Assembly (NCBI GenBank): GCA_028065135.1
Contig: JAPTWR010000171.1
Span: forward strand, 1 to 64,000
From: Acidithiobacillus sp.
GTDB lineage: Bacteria > Pseudomonadota > Gammaproteobacteria > Acidithiobacillales > Acidithiobacillaceae
Length of the DNA: 64,000 nucleotides
Reading direction: 5' to 3'
The notes under the pieces are model-generated. The model had not been told where the DNA came from, searched no databases, and was given only the letters and a program-made list of their open reading frames with translations. The position numbers were made by a program, and so were the translations under genes. This document shows, piece by piece, positions 19,775 to 29,917 of this stretch (position 1 is its first letter; each line of letters starts with the position of its first letter).

Positions 19775-20661
19775 CAGTCTGTTCCGGGGGAGTCGGCCCA
19801 GTGCAGCTTGCCGCGCAGGATCTGGAAGAAGTTTTCTTCCTCGGGGTGGATGAAACGGGCCGCGCAGGAGGCTCGGCGGATGACGATTTCGTCACCGATT
19901 TCGAGAGGGACGCTGCAATGGCTGTCCAGGCTGAGCGCGGCGGGCTGGCGGCTGGCGGTGAGACGGGCCACGATTTCCACCGAATCGGCCACCGCCAGGG
20001 GTCGCGCCGTGAGGGTGTGTGGGCAGATGAGGACGAGGAGGAGCGCCGCGAGGGTGGGGGTGAGGATGGGCCCGCCCGCCGACATGGCGTAGGCCGTGGA
20101 GCCGGTAGGTGTGGCGATGATGAGACCGTCGGCGCGCTGGGTATAGACGAAACGGCCGTCCATCTGCACCTGCAGTTCAATCATGCTCTCGCCACCGCCC
20201 TTGTGGATAAAGACTTCGTTGACGGCGAGGCCGGTATGGACACGCTCCTCACTACGCCATAACTCGGCATGGAGGATACTGCGCAGGTCCTGCTGGTAAT
20301 GCCCCTCCAGAATGGGTGGCAAGGCTTCGTTGATCTGGTTGATGGAGAGGTCGGCGAGAAAGCCGAGGCGCCCCTGATTGATGCCGAGGATGGGAATGCC
20401 GCTTTGTGCGGTCTGTCGCGCGGTCCCTAACAGCGTACCATCTCCGCCAAGGGCGATGACGAGGTCCGAGCCGGCATCCGCTTCCGCGAAGGAAAGCAAC
20501 GGTAGCCCCAGGCTGTCGCCGATATCCGCAGCACTTTGGCTTTCCAGAAAGGTGGGCATGTCTCGCGCCAGCAAAAAATCCCGCAGTTGTCGCAACCCAG
20601 GGAGAACCGAGGGATCATGATATTTGCTGACGAGCAAGACGCGCTGAAAGGGTTGGGTCAT
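19774..20661 (-). CDS. nadK: NAD kinase
   Basis: NadK phosphorylates NAD+ to NADP+. From the ATG at 20661 (MTQPFQRVLLVSKY) it is 295 residues. It has the family GGDGTLLG motif, then GINQGRLGFL and ADGLIIATPTGSTAYAMSAGG, which form the nucleotide pocket. The open frame continues 57 codons upstream, but that part has no family similarity. It lies 79 bp downstream of coaX and overlaps recN by one base, in a run of cofactor genes. Confidence 0.94.
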   Translation of the reverse strand: MTQPFQRVLLVSKYHDPSVLPGLRQLRDFLLARDMPTFLESQSAADIGDSLGLPLLSFAEADAGSDLVIALGGDGTLLGTARQTAQSGIPILGINQGRLGFLADLSINQINEALPPILEGHYQQDLRSILHAELWRSEERVHTGLAVNEVFIHKGGGESMIELQVQMDGRFVYTQRADGLIIATPTGSTAYAMSAGGPILTPTLAALLLVLICPHTLTARPLAVADSVEIVARLTASRQPAALSLDSHCSVPLEIGDEIVIRRASCAARFIHPEEENFFQILRGKLHWADSPGTD

Positions 20662-20740
20662 GGGAGTAGCGTACATGGGGGAACAGCTGGCGCCAAGTGG
20701 CTGCGGCCATTTTTGCACGGGCCGGTGTCGGGGACGGGTG

Positions 20741-21466
20741 TCATCCTCGTATCCACAGATAAAAGCCGCGCAGAAGCAGATGGGGCTGATACAGGCTACC
20801 AGCGATGCCAGGTTGCCAACGTTCGGCATCACCGCCGGTGATCAGTATCTGTGCCTGGGGGCTGTACTGGCGATAGTCGGTAATGGCGCCGCGCAGGGCA
20901 TCGGCAAAGAGGTGGATGACCCCGGCCTGAATGGCGCTGCTGGTGTCATTGCCCAGCATTTCCGCCGGGGTGTTCAGGGCGACTTCAGGAAGGAGTGCCG
21001 TGCCTTCATGCAGACCGCGCAGGCTCATGGCGACACCCGGCAGGATACGTCCGCCCCGGAAATGTCCGCCAGCCAGCAGGTCGATCTTGATGGCGGTGCC
21101 CATGTCGATGACGATGCTGTCTTGGCCGGGGAAGTCCATGGCGGCGGCGAGCAGGCAGCAGCGGCGGTCAAAGCCAAGGCTTTCCGGCGGATGATAGCGG
21201 TGGGGCACGGCGCGGCGAAAAAAGCCGGGGTCCGGCTCGCGGACCTCTGCCGTGGCCAGGGCTTCCCGCCAGGCGACAAGCGCCGCAGGCACGACGCCGC
21301 CCAGCGCGACGGGTTCCCGGTTCGGCGCGCTGAGCCATGTCAGGCCGGGCTGCTGCAGGATTTCTGCGGGTGGCAGTGCAGTGGTCACGCTGACGCTGTC
21401 GAAATGCATGCCATCGCGAGTACGCGCCAGCAGGGTGCGGGTATTGCCGACGGAGATGAGGATCAT
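20741..21466 (-). CDS. coaX: type III pantothenate kinase
   Basis: CoaX phosphorylates pantothenate, the first step of coenzyme A synthesis. The 241-residue protein has an N-terminal phosphate loop in a variant form (ISVGNTRTLLAR). DSIVIDMGTAIKIDLL, GGRILPGVAMSLRGLHEGTA and ILITGGDAE are the conserved ASKHA-fold motifs. It overlaps birA by four bases, a gene pair (birA-coaX) common in bacteria with this enzyme type. Divergence at the N-terminus is moderate, and the key Asp in DMGTA is present. Confidence 0.9.
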   Translation of the reverse strand: MILISVGNTRTLLARTRDGMHFDSVSVTTALPPAEILQQPGLTWLSAPNREPVALGGVVPAALVAWREALATAEVREPDPGFFRRAVPHRYHPPESLGFDRRCCLLAAAMDFPGQDSIVIDMGTAIKIDLLAGGHFRGGRILPGVAMSLRGLHEGTALLPEVALNTPAEMLGNDTSSAIQAGVIHLFADALRGAITDYRQYSPQAQILITGGDAERWQPGIAGSLYQPHLLLRGFYLWIRG

Positions 21467-22404
21467 GGATGCTGGGGCCGCAGGCTGACGTCACCGGCAC
21501 TCAGCCAGATCGTACCCGTATCCGCACAGGATACCTGCAGGCGCCCGTCCGGGCCGAGGCCCAGCACCCGGGCCTCGCGCACGCCCTGCGCGTCGCTGAT
21601 CTGAACGGGCTGCCCGGTCAGGCGATCCGCCTTCTCCCACAAGGTCAGGAAAGGCGTGAACCCCTCGTCCGCAAAGCGCGCGAAGTCTTCCCGCCATTGG
21701 CGGAGAATAGTACCGGCGAGGGCGCTGCGGGTGACCCTGATGTCGAGGTCGGCGAGGCTCACGGCAGTGGCTGGCAGACCGGGATCATCGTGGATGTTGA
21801 GTCCCAAACCGACCACCAGCCGGGTCTCTTCGTGGCGGCGCGGGCGGGCTTCGACCAGAATGCCCCCCAGCTTGCGTCCCCCCACCCAAAGATCGTTGGG
21901 CCACTTGACCCAAAGATCGGGCAGGCGCGCCCGCAGCAGGGTGAACACGGACAGGGCGGCAACGATGGTTAGTGCCGCATGGACCGGGCGGAGCTGAGTC
22001 CAGCGGTAACTCAGGTAGAGATGGCGCCCGAAAGGTGAAGACCACCGGCGCCCGCGCCGCCCGCGTCCGGCCCACTGGCTTTCGGTGAGACAGACGTCCA
22101 TGCCGGCATCCTGCAGGATCTCGGCATTGGTGGATGCGCAGCACAGTGGCAGATGGATATGCGCCGGGTCGATGCCGCCGATGTCGGCAATCTCTTGGGC
22201 GCAGAGGGGCGCGGCAGGATATTCCAGTTGCACGCCACCATCTCGCGCATAGAGGGGGAAGCCCCATTCGCCGGCCTCCGCGAGCAGCGCAGACGGAAGC
22301 CCGCTTGAATCATCGGCAGGCCAGGCGTGGGGCAAGCCGTCGGCCACGGTCGTCAACAAGGCCTGTAATGCCGCCGATGGTGCTTCAGGAGCGGATATGG
22401 CCAT
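21463..22404 (-). CDS. birA: biotin-acetyl-CoA-carboxylase ligase
   Basis: The product attaches biotin to the carboxyl carrier protein. The 313-residue protein has the ligase motifs GRGRRGRRW (biotinyl-AMP loop), [17 protein letters not shown] with the catalytic Lys, and [10 protein letters not shown]-terminal SH3-like domain follows. Residues 1-75 sit where the E. coli BirA DNA-binding domain lies, but a clear helix-turn-helix is not evident, so the repressor function may be lost or altered. The start lies 20 bases inside the end of proA. Confidence 0.9.
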   Translation of the reverse strand: MAISAPEAPSAALQALLTTVADGLPHAWPADDSSGLPSALLAEAGEWGFPLYARDGGVQLEYPAAPLCAQEIADIGGIDPAHIHLPLCCASTNAEILQDAGMDVCLTESQWAGRGRRGRRWSSPFGRHLYLSYRWTQLRPVHAALTIVAALSVFTLLRARLPDLWVKWPNDLWVGGRKLGGILVEARPRRHEETRLVVGLGLNIHDDPGLPATAVSLADLDIRVTRSALAGTILRQWREDFARFADEGFTPFLTLWEKADRLTGQPVQISDAQGVREARVLGLGPDGRLQVSCADTGTIWLSAGDVSLRPQHP

Positions 22405-23641
22405 CTCCCAGGACGATCCATTTCTGCAGGGTCAGCCCTTCCAGCCCCACCGGTCCGCGCACGTGCAGGCGGTTGGTGGAGATGCCGATCTCTGCACCCA
22501 GACCGTATTCAAAGCCGTCGGCAAAGCGGGTGGAGGCATTGACCATGACGGAACTGGCGTCCACCTCGCGCAGAAAGCGGCGGGCCTGGGTATAGTTTTC
22601 GGTGACGATGGACTCGGTATGCTGAGAGCCGTACCGGTTGATGTGTGCAATCGCGGCGTCGAGATCATCCACCACCTTGAGGGAAATGATCGGCCCCAGA
22701 TACTCCGTGCCGTAGTCCTCTTCGGTCGCCGCAATGGCACCGGGGATGCGGGGCAGGCCGCGTTCGCAGGCGCGGATCTCAATGCCTTTCTCCTGCAGTG
22801 CCGCGGCGATGGAGCCGAGCAGGTCATCCATCCGCTCCTGATGAATGAGCAGACTCTCTGCAGTATTGCAGGTGCCCAACCGCTGGGCTTTGGAATTGAG
22901 GACCACCCTCAGTGCCTTGCGGGCATCGGCGTCGGCGTCCACATACACATGGCAGTTGCCATGCAGATGCATGATCACGGGTACGGTGGCATCGGCCTTG
23001 ACGCGGGAGATAAGGCCCTTGCCACCGCGGGGAATCACCACATCCACATAGCGATCCATGCCGATCAGGATACCCACGGCTTCGCGCTCGGCGGTGTTGA
23101 CGTACTGGATCAGATCGAGGGGCAGGTTGGCCTTGCCGAGGGCAGCGCGCAGGCGCTCGGCGATGGCCATGTTGCTGTGCAGGGACTCGGAACCGCCACG
23201 CAGGATGACGGCGTTACCCGATTTGACGCAGAGGCCGGCGGCATCGGCGGTGACGTTGGGGCGCGATTCATAGATCATGGCGATCACGCCCAGGGGCGCG
23301 CGCATACGGCCTACCTGAATGCCGCTGGGGCGGTAACGCAGGTCGGTGATCTCGCCCACGGGGTCGGGCAGGGCGGCGATTTCTTCGAGGCCCCTGGCCA
23401 TGGCTTCGATACGGGCTTCGTCCAGACGCAAGCGGTCGATGAAAGCGGCATCCTTGCCCGCTTCTTCGGCGCTGCGTAAATCCTTGCGGTTGGCGCGTTG
23501 CAGATTGTCGGCGTCGCGGCGCAGAAATTCCGCCATCGCGCGCAGGGCGCTGTCTTTGGCGGCGCTGTCCGCGCTTTGCAACCGGCGCTGGGCGCTACGG
23601 GCGCGTTCACCGATTTTTTCCAGTTCGCTACGTAAATCCAA
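22385..23641 (-). CDS. proA: gamma-glutamyl phosphate reductase (TTG start)
   Basis: ProA is the second enzyme of proline synthesis and reduces gamma-glutamyl phosphate to the semialdehyde. I place the start at the TTG at 23641. A perfect AGGAGG lies eight bases upstream, and the resulting 418 residues match E. coli ProA (417). An in-frame ATG at 23686 would add 15 residues, would have no such site and would put the AGGAGG inside the gene. Family motifs include [13 protein letters not shown] and the catalytic Cys in [10 protein letters not shown]. No proB is in the window. Confidence 0.93.
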   Translation of the reverse strand: MDLRSELEKIGERARSAQRRLQSADSAAKDSALRAMAEFLRRDADNLQRANRKDLRSAEEAGKDAAFIDRLRLDEARIEAMARGLEEIAALPDPVGEITDLRYRPSGIQVGRMRAPLGVIAMIYESRPNVTADAAGLCVKSGNAVILRGGSESLHSNMAIAERLRAALGKANLPLDLIQYVNTAEREAVGILIGMDRYVDVVIPRGGKGLISRVKADATVPVIMHLHGNCHVYVDADADARKALRVVLNSKAQRLGTCNTAESLLIHQERMDDLLGSIAAALQEKGIEIRACERGLPRIPGAIAATEEDYGTEYLGPIISLKVVDDLDAAIAHINRYGSQHTESIVTENYTQARRFLREVDASSVMVNASTRFADGFEYGLGAEIGISTNRLHVRGPVGLEGLTLQKWIVLGDGHIRS

Positions 23642-23655
23642 GATGGAGCCTCCTG
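23635..23655 (-). promoter_or_regulatory. ribosome binding site deciding the proA TTG start
   Basis: On the minus strand AGGAGG is followed by GCTCCATC and then TTG. The strength and spacing of this Shine-Dalgarno sequence fix the start codon as TTG rather than the upstream ATG at 23686. Confidence 0.75.
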
Positions 23656-23684
23656 TGCTGGGCCCCGGCTGGATGTGCGGCAAC

Positions 23685-23745
23685 AAAAAAACCGTCGCTG
23701 ATCCGTGCCGGGAAACGGCAGCCCGCGTGGCCTAACCCGCGCGGG
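23685..23745 (-). terminator. tandem hairpins and T-run upstream of proA
   Basis: Reading the minus strand between the MFS gene and proA, a CCCGCG/CGCGGG stem is followed by a GCTGCCGT/ACGG-at-CAGC stem with a small bulge. Seven T residues lie a few bases further on. It can terminate MFS transcription, or it may be an attenuator in a proA leader. No leader peptide rich in proline codons was noticed. Confidence 0.45.
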
Positions 23746-23808
23746 TACTGTTGGTATTGTGCCGTTCCGGGGCCATTCCGGCAATCCGCAGGCAGCGACG
23801 GCGGGTAT

Positions 23809-24993
23809 TCAAGACGGCCGCCAAGGGGTGCCGCGGTAGACCCAGGTGGCGAGGAGTGTGGTGGCGGTGATGGCGATGCAGGCGGAAAAGCCGAAGGCAT
23901 AAGGGGCGCCGACCTCTTCCCATATCCAGCCGAACAATAATCCCGCAGGGATCGCGCTGATGCCAGTGGCCAGGTTATACCAGCCAAAGGCCGTGCCGCG
24001 CTCGTCGGCTGTGGTCAGGTCATTGATCTGGGCTCGTTCGGCCCCTTCGCTGAAGCCAAAAAACAAACCATAGGACAAGGCCACCGCCCACAACAACGGG
24101 AGGCTTTCCACCATGGCGAACAAGGCGTAGTTACAGCCGTAGGCCGACCAGCCGATGAATAAAACGGGTCGCCGCCCCAGTTTATCGGCCAGTCGTCCGC
24201 CGCCCATGCCGGTGCTGCTCTTGGCCGCATGGATGGAGGCCCAGAGCAGGAGTACCTGTACGACGTCCATGCCGAGCTGATAAGCACGCAATAGAATGAA
24301 GGTTTCGGTGGCGCGGGCCAGGGTGAACAGGCTCAGCGTAAGGAGATAGCGCCGGATGTGGGGTGACAGGTGATGCGGGTTCAGGGAGATACGGGCTGGG
24401 GTCCGGTGATTGGGTGGTCGTTGCGCCTCACGCACGCCGCCAATGAGGAGCAAAATGGCGACGGCGCCGGGAATGGCCGACAGGAGAATGACATCCTCCA
24501 AGGGGATTCCGGAAAAATGCAAAACTGCCGCTGCCACCAGAGCCCCCAGCAGCGCGCCCCCATTGTCCATGGCCCTTTGGTAGCCAAACGCAAAGCCGAT
24601 GCGTTGCGGTGGCGTGGAATCTGCCAGCAAGGCATCCCTTGGTGCGGTGCGGATACCTTTCCCCATCCGGTCGATGCTGCGCACGAGCAGGAGCACTGGC
24701 CAGCTTCCCACCACAGCGATGAGCGGTCGCGCCAGATTGGAAACCGTGTAGCCGATTACCGTCAGCCCCTTGCGCCGCCCACCGATGAGGTCAGAATGCC
24801 GGCCGGACCAGAGTTTGAGAAAGCTCGCTACGGTATCCGCCACCCCTTCTACCAGGCCCAGGGCCACCGGACCCGCAGCGAGTATGGTGGCCAGGAGGAC
24901 AGGGATGAGAGGGACCACCATCTCCGAGGCAAGATCATTGAAAAAGCTGACAAATCCGAGAACGAGAACGGTGAATGGCAGAGCCTGGCGCAT
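23809..24993 (-). CDS. MFS transporter
   Basis: This is a major facilitator superfamily protein of about 394 residues with 12 predicted membrane helices. The loop between helices 2 and 3 reads LWSGRHSDLIGGRRK, a variant of the MFS loop motif, and a second appears as GGRLADKLGRRPVLFIGW. RSIDRMGKGIRTAPRDALLAD is characteristic of a subfamily often annotated as drug or metabolite efflux. Substrate unknown. The start may be the ATG at 24993 or the one at 25023. It lies between holA and proA without overlap. Confidence 0.82.
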   Translation of the reverse strand: MRQALPFTVLVLGFVSFFNDLASEMVVPLIPVLLATILAAGPVALGLVEGVADTVASFLKLWSGRHSDLIGGRRKGLTVIGYTVSNLARPLIAVVGSWPVLLLVRSIDRMGKGIRTAPRDALLADSTPPQRIGFAFGYQRAMDNGGALLGALVAAAVLHFSGIPLEDVILLSAIPGAVAILLLIGGVREAQRPPNHRTPARISLNPHHLSPHIRRYLLTLSLFTLARATETFILLRAYQLGMDVVQVLLLWASIHAAKSSTGMGGGRLADKLGRRPVLFIGWSAYGCNYALFAMVESLPLLWAVALSYGLFFGFSEGAERAQINDLTTADERGTAFGWYNLATGISAIPAGLLFGWIWEEVGAPYAFGFSACIAITATTLLATWVYRGTPWRPS

Positions 24994-25054
24994 GGGTGCT
25001 AAACCTTTAGGGGGCGACTTCATGGCGCGAGTCTAGGCACCAATAAATCCATCG

Positions 25055-26047
25055 TCACCTGCACATCCGCAGACAGAGATCGGTCAGTGCGGGCCAGACC
25101 GGCGTGGGATCCTGCCCCTTGATGCGGGCATCGATGGCGAGGCAATCTTCGATGCCCGCCTGTAGCCCTGAGCGGGTCAGGCGCCGTGCCGCGGTGCGCA
25201 GCCAGCCCTGCCGTGGTGGAAAAATACGGTTCTGCCGGAAGAATGCATCGACATCCACGCCGCCAGCCCGCAATTCGGCCAGCAGGCGCAGATCCTTGTG
25301 CAGGACCCACAGGCACAAGGCCGGTTCGCCGTCGCCGTTGCGCAGGCGGTCGAGCATGTGCAGCATCTGTTCCGTTTCGCCGCGCAGGACCGCGTCGGCA
25401 AGGTCGTAAATGGTGAACTGGCTGCTGTCTGCCAGCACCGCGCGGATGGCGATGACATCGATGCGCTGCCCCGGATAGACCTGCTGCAATCGTTGGATGG
25501 CCTGATGGCAGGCCCCGAGGTTGCCGGCGCTGAGGTCGGTGAGCAACTGGACGGCGGCGCTGTCGGCCTGCATCCCGGCGGCGCGCAGACGCTCCTCTAC
25601 CCAGCGCGGCCAGTCCTGCCCCTCCGGGCGGTACAGCAGGAGCGTGTGGCCGTGAGTCTCGATGCCCTTGAACCATGCGGTTTTTTGGGTGCTGGCGTCA
25701 GGGCGGGGGCCGCTGACAACCAGCAGCGCGTCGGGAGGTGGCGAGGCCAGCCAGTACTGCAGGGCGGCGCTACCCTCTTTGGGGACTTTGGGGCTATCCA
25801 GGCGCAGCAGGAGCACGCGCTGTGCCGCGAAAAGCGAGCCCGCATCCCGCTCGTCGCGCAAGGCATCCCAGATGCCGCCGTCCTGCTGAGCGAGACGTTG
25901 TTTCTGAGCGAAGCCATGCTGTGCCGCAGCAGCCATCAGGGCGTCTTCCGCCTCCTGCAGGAGCAGGGGCTCATCAGAAAAGAGGCCATAGACGGATGCC
26001 AAAGGGCCGCGTAAATGGCTAGCCCAGTACGTCGGCTTCAGCCGCAT
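25055..26047 (-). CDS. holA: DNA polymerase III subunit delta
   Basis: The delta subunit opens the beta clamp within the clamp loader. The 330-residue protein shows the HolA N-terminal AAA-like fold with SVYGLFSDEPLLLQEAEDAL and DALLVVSGPRPD. The C-terminal collar contains LSAGNLGACHQAIQRL. It follows lptE on the minus strand with a one-base gap. The order leuS-lptE-holA is a widely conserved proteobacterial operon, which supports the call. Confidence 0.9.
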   Translation of the reverse strand: MRLKPTYWASHLRGPLASVYGLFSDEPLLLQEAEDALMAAAAQHGFAQKQRLAQQDGGIWDALRDERDAGSLFAAQRVLLLRLDSPKVPKEGSAALQYWLASPPPDALLVVSGPRPDASTQKTAWFKGIETHGHTLLLYRPEGQDWPRWVEERLRAAGMQADSAAVQLLTDLSAGNLGACHQAIQRLQQVYPGQRIDVIAIRAVLADSSQFTIYDLADAVLRGETEQMLHMLDRLRNGDGEPALCLWVLHKDLRLLAELRAGGVDVDAFFRQNRIFPPRQGWLRTAARRLTRSGLQAGIEDCLAIDARIKGQDPTPVWPALTDLCLRMCR

Positions 26048-26048
26048 T

Positions 26049-26567
26049 TCAGGGCACCTGCTGGCGGAAGCCAGGGCTGTTGAGCACCCGCCGCAGAATC
26101 TGTCGCGCGCCCTGCTCCATCAGCAGACGCTGCATGGTGATCTGCTGTTCGTTGGTGGCCAGTGGGCTGGCACTGTTGAAACTAAAGCTGTTCTCCACCA
26201 GCAGAGGTTGGGATTCAAGCAATACTTTATGATCGTTGCCTGTCACGCTGAACTGGGCATGCAGGGTGTCGAGAAACTCCTGGGCGACGCCGCTGCTCGG
26301 GCTGATGCTGATGATCCGCTGGCTGATATACGCATTGTCGATCTGGAGCAGCGGGCCATCAGATTTGGCCCTGTTGCCGTCCCGCTGCAATTCGCGATGG
26401 ACGGCCTCGGCCAGACTGCCTCCGGCGGGGCCGCTGCCGACGACGCGCAACCCCGTCAGCCTGGGCGGAATGGTGGCCCCGGTTTGTAAATGAAAGCCGC
26501 AGCCGCCCAGCAGCAGCGCCAGCCCCGCCACGAGCCACCAGCGACGCCACGGCAACGTGCCGCTCAT
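26049..26567 (-). CDS. lptE: LPS assembly lipoprotein LptE
   Basis: LptE forms the plug of the LptD barrel that delivers lipopolysaccharide to the cell surface. The 172-residue protein has a lipoprotein signal ending LLGGC (Cys23) followed by [12 protein letters not shown], the usual start of the mature domain. Overall similarity is low, as is normal for LptE, but its place between leuS and holA is diagnostic. It overlaps leuS by four bases. Confidence 0.88.
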   Translation of the reverse strand: MSGTLPWRRWWLVAGLALLLGGCGFHLQTGATIPPRLTGLRVVGSGPAGGSLAEAVHRELQRDGNRAKSDGPLLQIDNAYISQRIISISPSSGVAQEFLDTLHAQFSVTGNDHKVLLESQPLLVENSFSFNSASPLATNEQQITMQRLLMEQGARQILRRVLNSPGFRQQVP

Positions 26568-29029
26568 CCCGCCACCACGTTGACCAGACGGCCGGGTACG
26601 ATGATCATCTTGCGCACGGTTTTACCCTCCAGATGACGTTGCATGGCTGGATCGGCCAGTATGGCCCGCTCGACGTCGGCATGGTCCGCATCAACGGGAA
26701 AATCCATGCGTTCACGCAATTTGCCGTTGACCTGAATGACCAGCGTCACGGTATCGCAACGCAGGGCCTCGGCATCGGCCACGGGCCAGGGCGCATGGCT
26801 GATCACGCCGCTTTGCCCCATCTTTTGCCAAAGCACCTCGGCGATATGGGGCGCAAAGGGGGCCAGCAGCAGGGTCAATGCGCGCAGTCCTTCGCCCAGC
26901 ACCGCCCGCAGGTCGGCCGGAGCATCCGCAGGGACCTTCATCAGGCTGTTGGTCAGTTCCATGATGGCGGCAATGGCGACATTGAAATGATAGCGCCCGT
27001 CCATATTGCGGCTGACCCGATCGATGCACTGATGCACCGCGCGGCGCAGGTTCACCGCCTCGGCGGAGAGTTCTGCTGGCAGTGCCGGGGGCGTGGCGCC
27101 ATACTCGTGGACCAGACGCCAGAACCGGTTGAGGAAGCGGTAAGCACCTTCCACGGCGCTGTCCGACCACTCCAGATGCTGTTCCGGCGGCGCCGCGAAG
27201 AGAATAAAGAGGCGCGCGGTGTCAGCCCCGTAGCGGTCGATCAGGCCTTGCGGGTCCACCGTATTGCCCTTGGATTTGCTCATCTTGCTGCCGTCTTTGA
27301 GCACCATGCCCTGAGTCAGCAGATGGCGGAAGGGCTCATCGTGGGCGCCGTCGGCGGGCAGCAGGCCGACATCGCGGAGCAGGCGGTTGAAGAAGCGGGC
27401 ATAGAGCAGATGTAGCACCGCGTGCTCCACGCCACCGACATACTGATCCACCGGCAGCCAGCCGGCGGCGCGCTGGTCGAGCATCTGCCCGGCATCGGGG
27501 CAGGCGAAACGGGCGTAATACCAGGAGCTCTCCACGAAGGTGTCCATGGTGTCGGTTTCACGCCGGGCTGCGGCGCCACATTGGGGGCAGTCCACCTGGG
27601 TGAACTCGGGGTCGTCCAGCAGCGGCGAACGCGGGTCTTTGAGCTGGTAGTGGGTGGGCAAGATCACCGGCAGATCCCGCTCCGGTACCGGCACGACGCC
27701 ACATTGGGGGCAGTGGATCATGGGGATAGGCGTGCCCCAGTAGCGCTGCCGGGAGATGCCCCAGTCGCGCAGACGGAAGTTGACCGTCTTCCGCCCCAGT
27801 CCCTTGGCGGCTACGGCCGCGGTGATACGGCCCTTGGCCTCTTCATTGGCCAGGCCGTCGAAAGTCCCGGAGTTGAACAAGGTGCCGCTGCCGGTGTAGC
27901 CCTCCGTCATGGCTTCGCCGCCGGTGACAATACCCTCGGCCTGAATCACCGCGCGGATGGGCAGACCATATTTGCGCGCGAACTCAAAGTCCCGCTGATC
28001 ATGGGCGGGCACACTCATCACTGCGCCTTCGCCATAACCCATAAGCACGAAATTGGCGGCCCAGACGGGTAGCTCCACGCCGGTAAGCGGATGCCGCACG
28101 CTCAGGCCGAGGGGATGCCCCTCCTTCTCCTGGGTTTCGATGCTGGCTTCGGAAACGGCGACATGGCGGCAGCGTTCGAGGAAGGCGGCGAGTTCAGCGC
28201 TGTTTCCCGCCGCCTGAATCGCCAGAGGATGTTCCGGCGCCACTGCCAGATAGGTCGCCCCCATCAGGGTGTCGGGACGGGTGGTGAAGACCTTGATGAC
28301 CCCGTCACCAGCGACCAGTGGGAAATGAATCTCAGCGCCCTCGGAGCGACCGATCCAGTTGCGCTGCATGGTCAGTACCTGCTCCGGCCAGCCCTCGCCC
28401 AGGGTGTCGAGGCCGGTCAGCAGTTCTTCGGCGTAGGCGGTAATGCGCAGGAAGTACTGCACGATCTCCTTGCGTTCGACCGGAGCGCCGGAACGCCAGC
28501 CACAGCCGTCCACCACCTGCTCGTTGGCGAGGACGGTCTGGTCCACCGGGTCCCAATTGACGGTGCTCAGCTTCTGATAGACCAGCCCCTTCTCCCAGAG
28601 CTTCACGAACAGCCACTGCTCCCAGCGATAATAATCCGGCGTGCAGGTGGCGAACTCCCGCGACCAGTCGTAAGAGAGGCCCAGCCGCTGCAACTGCCCG
28701 CGCATGTGGGCGATGTTGTCCATGGTCCACTGCGCCGGTGCCAAACCATGCTTGAGGGCCGCATTCTCCGCGGGCAGACCGAAGGCATCCCAGCCCATGG
28801 GCTGCATGACTTCTTTCCCCAGCATCCGCTGATAGCGGGCGATCGCGTCGGCGATGCTATAATTACGCACATGCCCCATGTGCAATTGCCCCGAAGGGTA
28901 GGGGAACATGGCGAGGGCGTAGAATTTGTCTCCCGAGGGAGTCGCAGCGGCCTTGAAGGTCTGCTGATCGTGCCAGCGCTGCTGCACGGCGGCTTCGATC
29001 TCTTGGGGGGAGTAGGCGGGAGTTTCCAT
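26564..29029 (-). CDS. leuS: leucyl-tRNA synthetase
   Basis: This class I aminoacyl-tRNA synthetase charges tRNA-Leu. From the ATG at 29029 ([19 protein letters not shown]) it has 821 residues. The HIGH motif appears as HMGH in [13 protein letters not shown]. The editing domain has the threonine-rich [13 protein letters not shown] segment, and KMSKS lies in [12 protein letters not shown] cysteine pair set (CPQCG twice) forms the zinc domain. The frame is open 12 codons upstream without an obvious ribosome site. It is the first gene of leuS-lptE-holA. Confidence 0.96.
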   Translation of the reverse strand: METPAYSPQEIEAAVQQRWHDQQTFKAAATPSGDKFYALAMFPYPSGQLHMGHVRNYSIADAIARYQRMLGKEVMQPMGWDAFGLPAENAALKHGLAPAQWTMDNIAHMRGQLQRLGLSYDWSREFATCTPDYYRWEQWLFVKLWEKGLVYQKLSTVNWDPVDQTVLANEQVVDGCGWRSGAPVERKEIVQYFLRITAYAEELLTGLDTLGEGWPEQVLTMQRNWIGRSEGAEIHFPLVAGDGVIKVFTTRPDTLMGATYLAVAPEHPLAIQAAGNSAELAAFLERCRHVAVSEASIETQEKEGHPLGLSVRHPLTGVELPVWAANFVLMGYGEGAVMSVPAHDQRDFEFARKYGLPIRAVIQAEGIVTGGEAMTEGYTGSGTLFNSGTFDGLANEEAKGRITAAVAAKGLGRKTVNFRLRDWGISRQRYWGTPIPMIHCPQCGVVPVPERDLPVILPTHYQLKDPRSPLLDDPEFTQVDCPQCGAAARRETDTMDTFVESSWYYARFACPDAGQMLDQRAAGWLPVDQYVGGVEHAVLHLLYARFFNRLLRDVGLLPADGAHDEPFRHLLTQGMVLKDGSKMSKSKGNTVDPQGLIDRYGADTARLFILFAAPPEQHLEWSDSAVEGAYRFLNRFWRLVHEYGATPPALPAELSAEAVNLRRAVHQCIDRVSRNMDGRYHFNVAIAAIMELTNSLMKVPADAPADLRAVLGEGLRALTLLLAPFAPHIAEVLWQKMGQSGVISHAPWPVADAEALRCDTVTLVIQVNGKLRERMDFPVDADHADVERAILADPAMQRHLEGKTVRKMIIVPGRLVNVVAG

Positions 29030-29298
29030 AAGTTTTTCTTGAACCGGATACCAAATGTGGCACAAAGGTTGCCATAGGCACGGGGGTGGCGCAATGGTTG
29101 ACGGCCGCGGGCGGCTGGCCAGTCAGGGCTGCAGAAAAGGCGCTCGGTATGCATCCCATGCAGGATGGGGACGGCATTGATTTCATGATGGTTGGAGATT
29201 GTGGTTACTTGTCAGTACCTACTTTACAAAAGGAGCTGATGAAGGTCTATTAACGGACAGGCTTTTGTCTGGAATCCATACGCATAAGGAGGCGCTGA
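29030..29298. promoter_or_regulatory. divergent intergenic region between leuS and wrbA
   Basis: No protein or RNA gene was recognised in these 269 bases. The half next to wrbA contains TTACTTGTCAGTACCTACTT, with the pentamer TACTT repeated. This could be an operator for the wrbA-yceI pair. No confident -35/-10 pair was placed. AAGGAGG lies six bases before the wrbA GTG. Confidence 0.4.
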
Positions 29299-29901
29299 GT
29301 GAGCAGGATATTAGTGCTGTATCACAGTTTATGGGGGCATGTAGAGCAAATGGCCGAGGCGGAAGCAGAGGGCGCCCGCTCCGTGAGTGGGATTCAGGTG
29401 GATGTCCGGCGTGTCCCTGAGACTATGCCGGCAGAGACCCTGGCTGCGCTTCATGCCAAGACCCATCAGGCGGCCCCGGAGGCCCACCCTGATGACCTTG
29501 CCAATTATGAGGGCATCATTTTTGGCACTCCGACACGTTTCGGTAACATGACCGGCCAGATGCGCAATTTTCTCGACCGCACCGGCAACCTCTGGCAGGA
29601 AGGCAGGTTGGTGGGCAAAGTCGGGAGTGTATTCGTGAGTACCGCCACCCAGCATGGCGGTCAGGAAACCACGCTGACTTCCTTTCATACCTTTCTTTTT
29701 CATCAGGGCATGGTGGTGGTTGGGGTTCCCTATAGCTGCACGGAGTTGATGAATATGGACGAGATCAGTGGTGGTACACCCTACGGTGCCAGCACCATGT
29801 CCAAAGGCGACGGCAGCCGCCAGCCCTCCGCCAACGAATTGACCATCGCCCGCTTCCAGGGGCGGCATGTTGCAGAAATCACCCGGAAACTATTCGGCTA
29901 A
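29299..29901 (+). CDS. wrbA: NAD(P)H:quinone oxidoreductase, WrbA type
   Basis: WrbA proteins are FMN-dependent, two-electron quinone reductases that protect against redox cycling. The 200-residue protein has the flavodoxin phosphate loop [13 protein letters not shown] in slightly changed form. [19 protein letters not shown] and [13 protein letters not shown] also match WrbA. Translation starts at GTG 29299, supported by AAGGAGG upstream. The yceI-like gene begins 16 bases after its stop with its own AGGAGG, so the two form an operon that may serve oxidative or quinone stress. Confidence 0.93.
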   Translation: MSRILVLYHSLWGHVEQMAEAEAEGARSVSGIQVDVRRVPETMPAETLAALHAKTHQAAPEAHPDDLANYEGIIFGTPTRFGNMTGQMRNFLDRTGNLWQEGRLVGKVGSVFVSTATQHGGQETTLTSFHTFLFHQGMVVVGVPYSCTELMNMDEISGGTPYGASTMSKGDGSRQPSANELTIARFQGRHVAEITRKLFG

Positions 29902-29917
29902 CCCAGGAGGATATTTT

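Noticed and set aside
23642..23686. upstream ATG as the proA start
   Set aside because: It would put the perfect AGGAGG inside the gene, and the protein would exceed the family length by 15 residues.
29199..29420. short ORF overlapping the wrbA start
   Set aside because: It runs out of frame into wrbA and has no ribosome site or family match.
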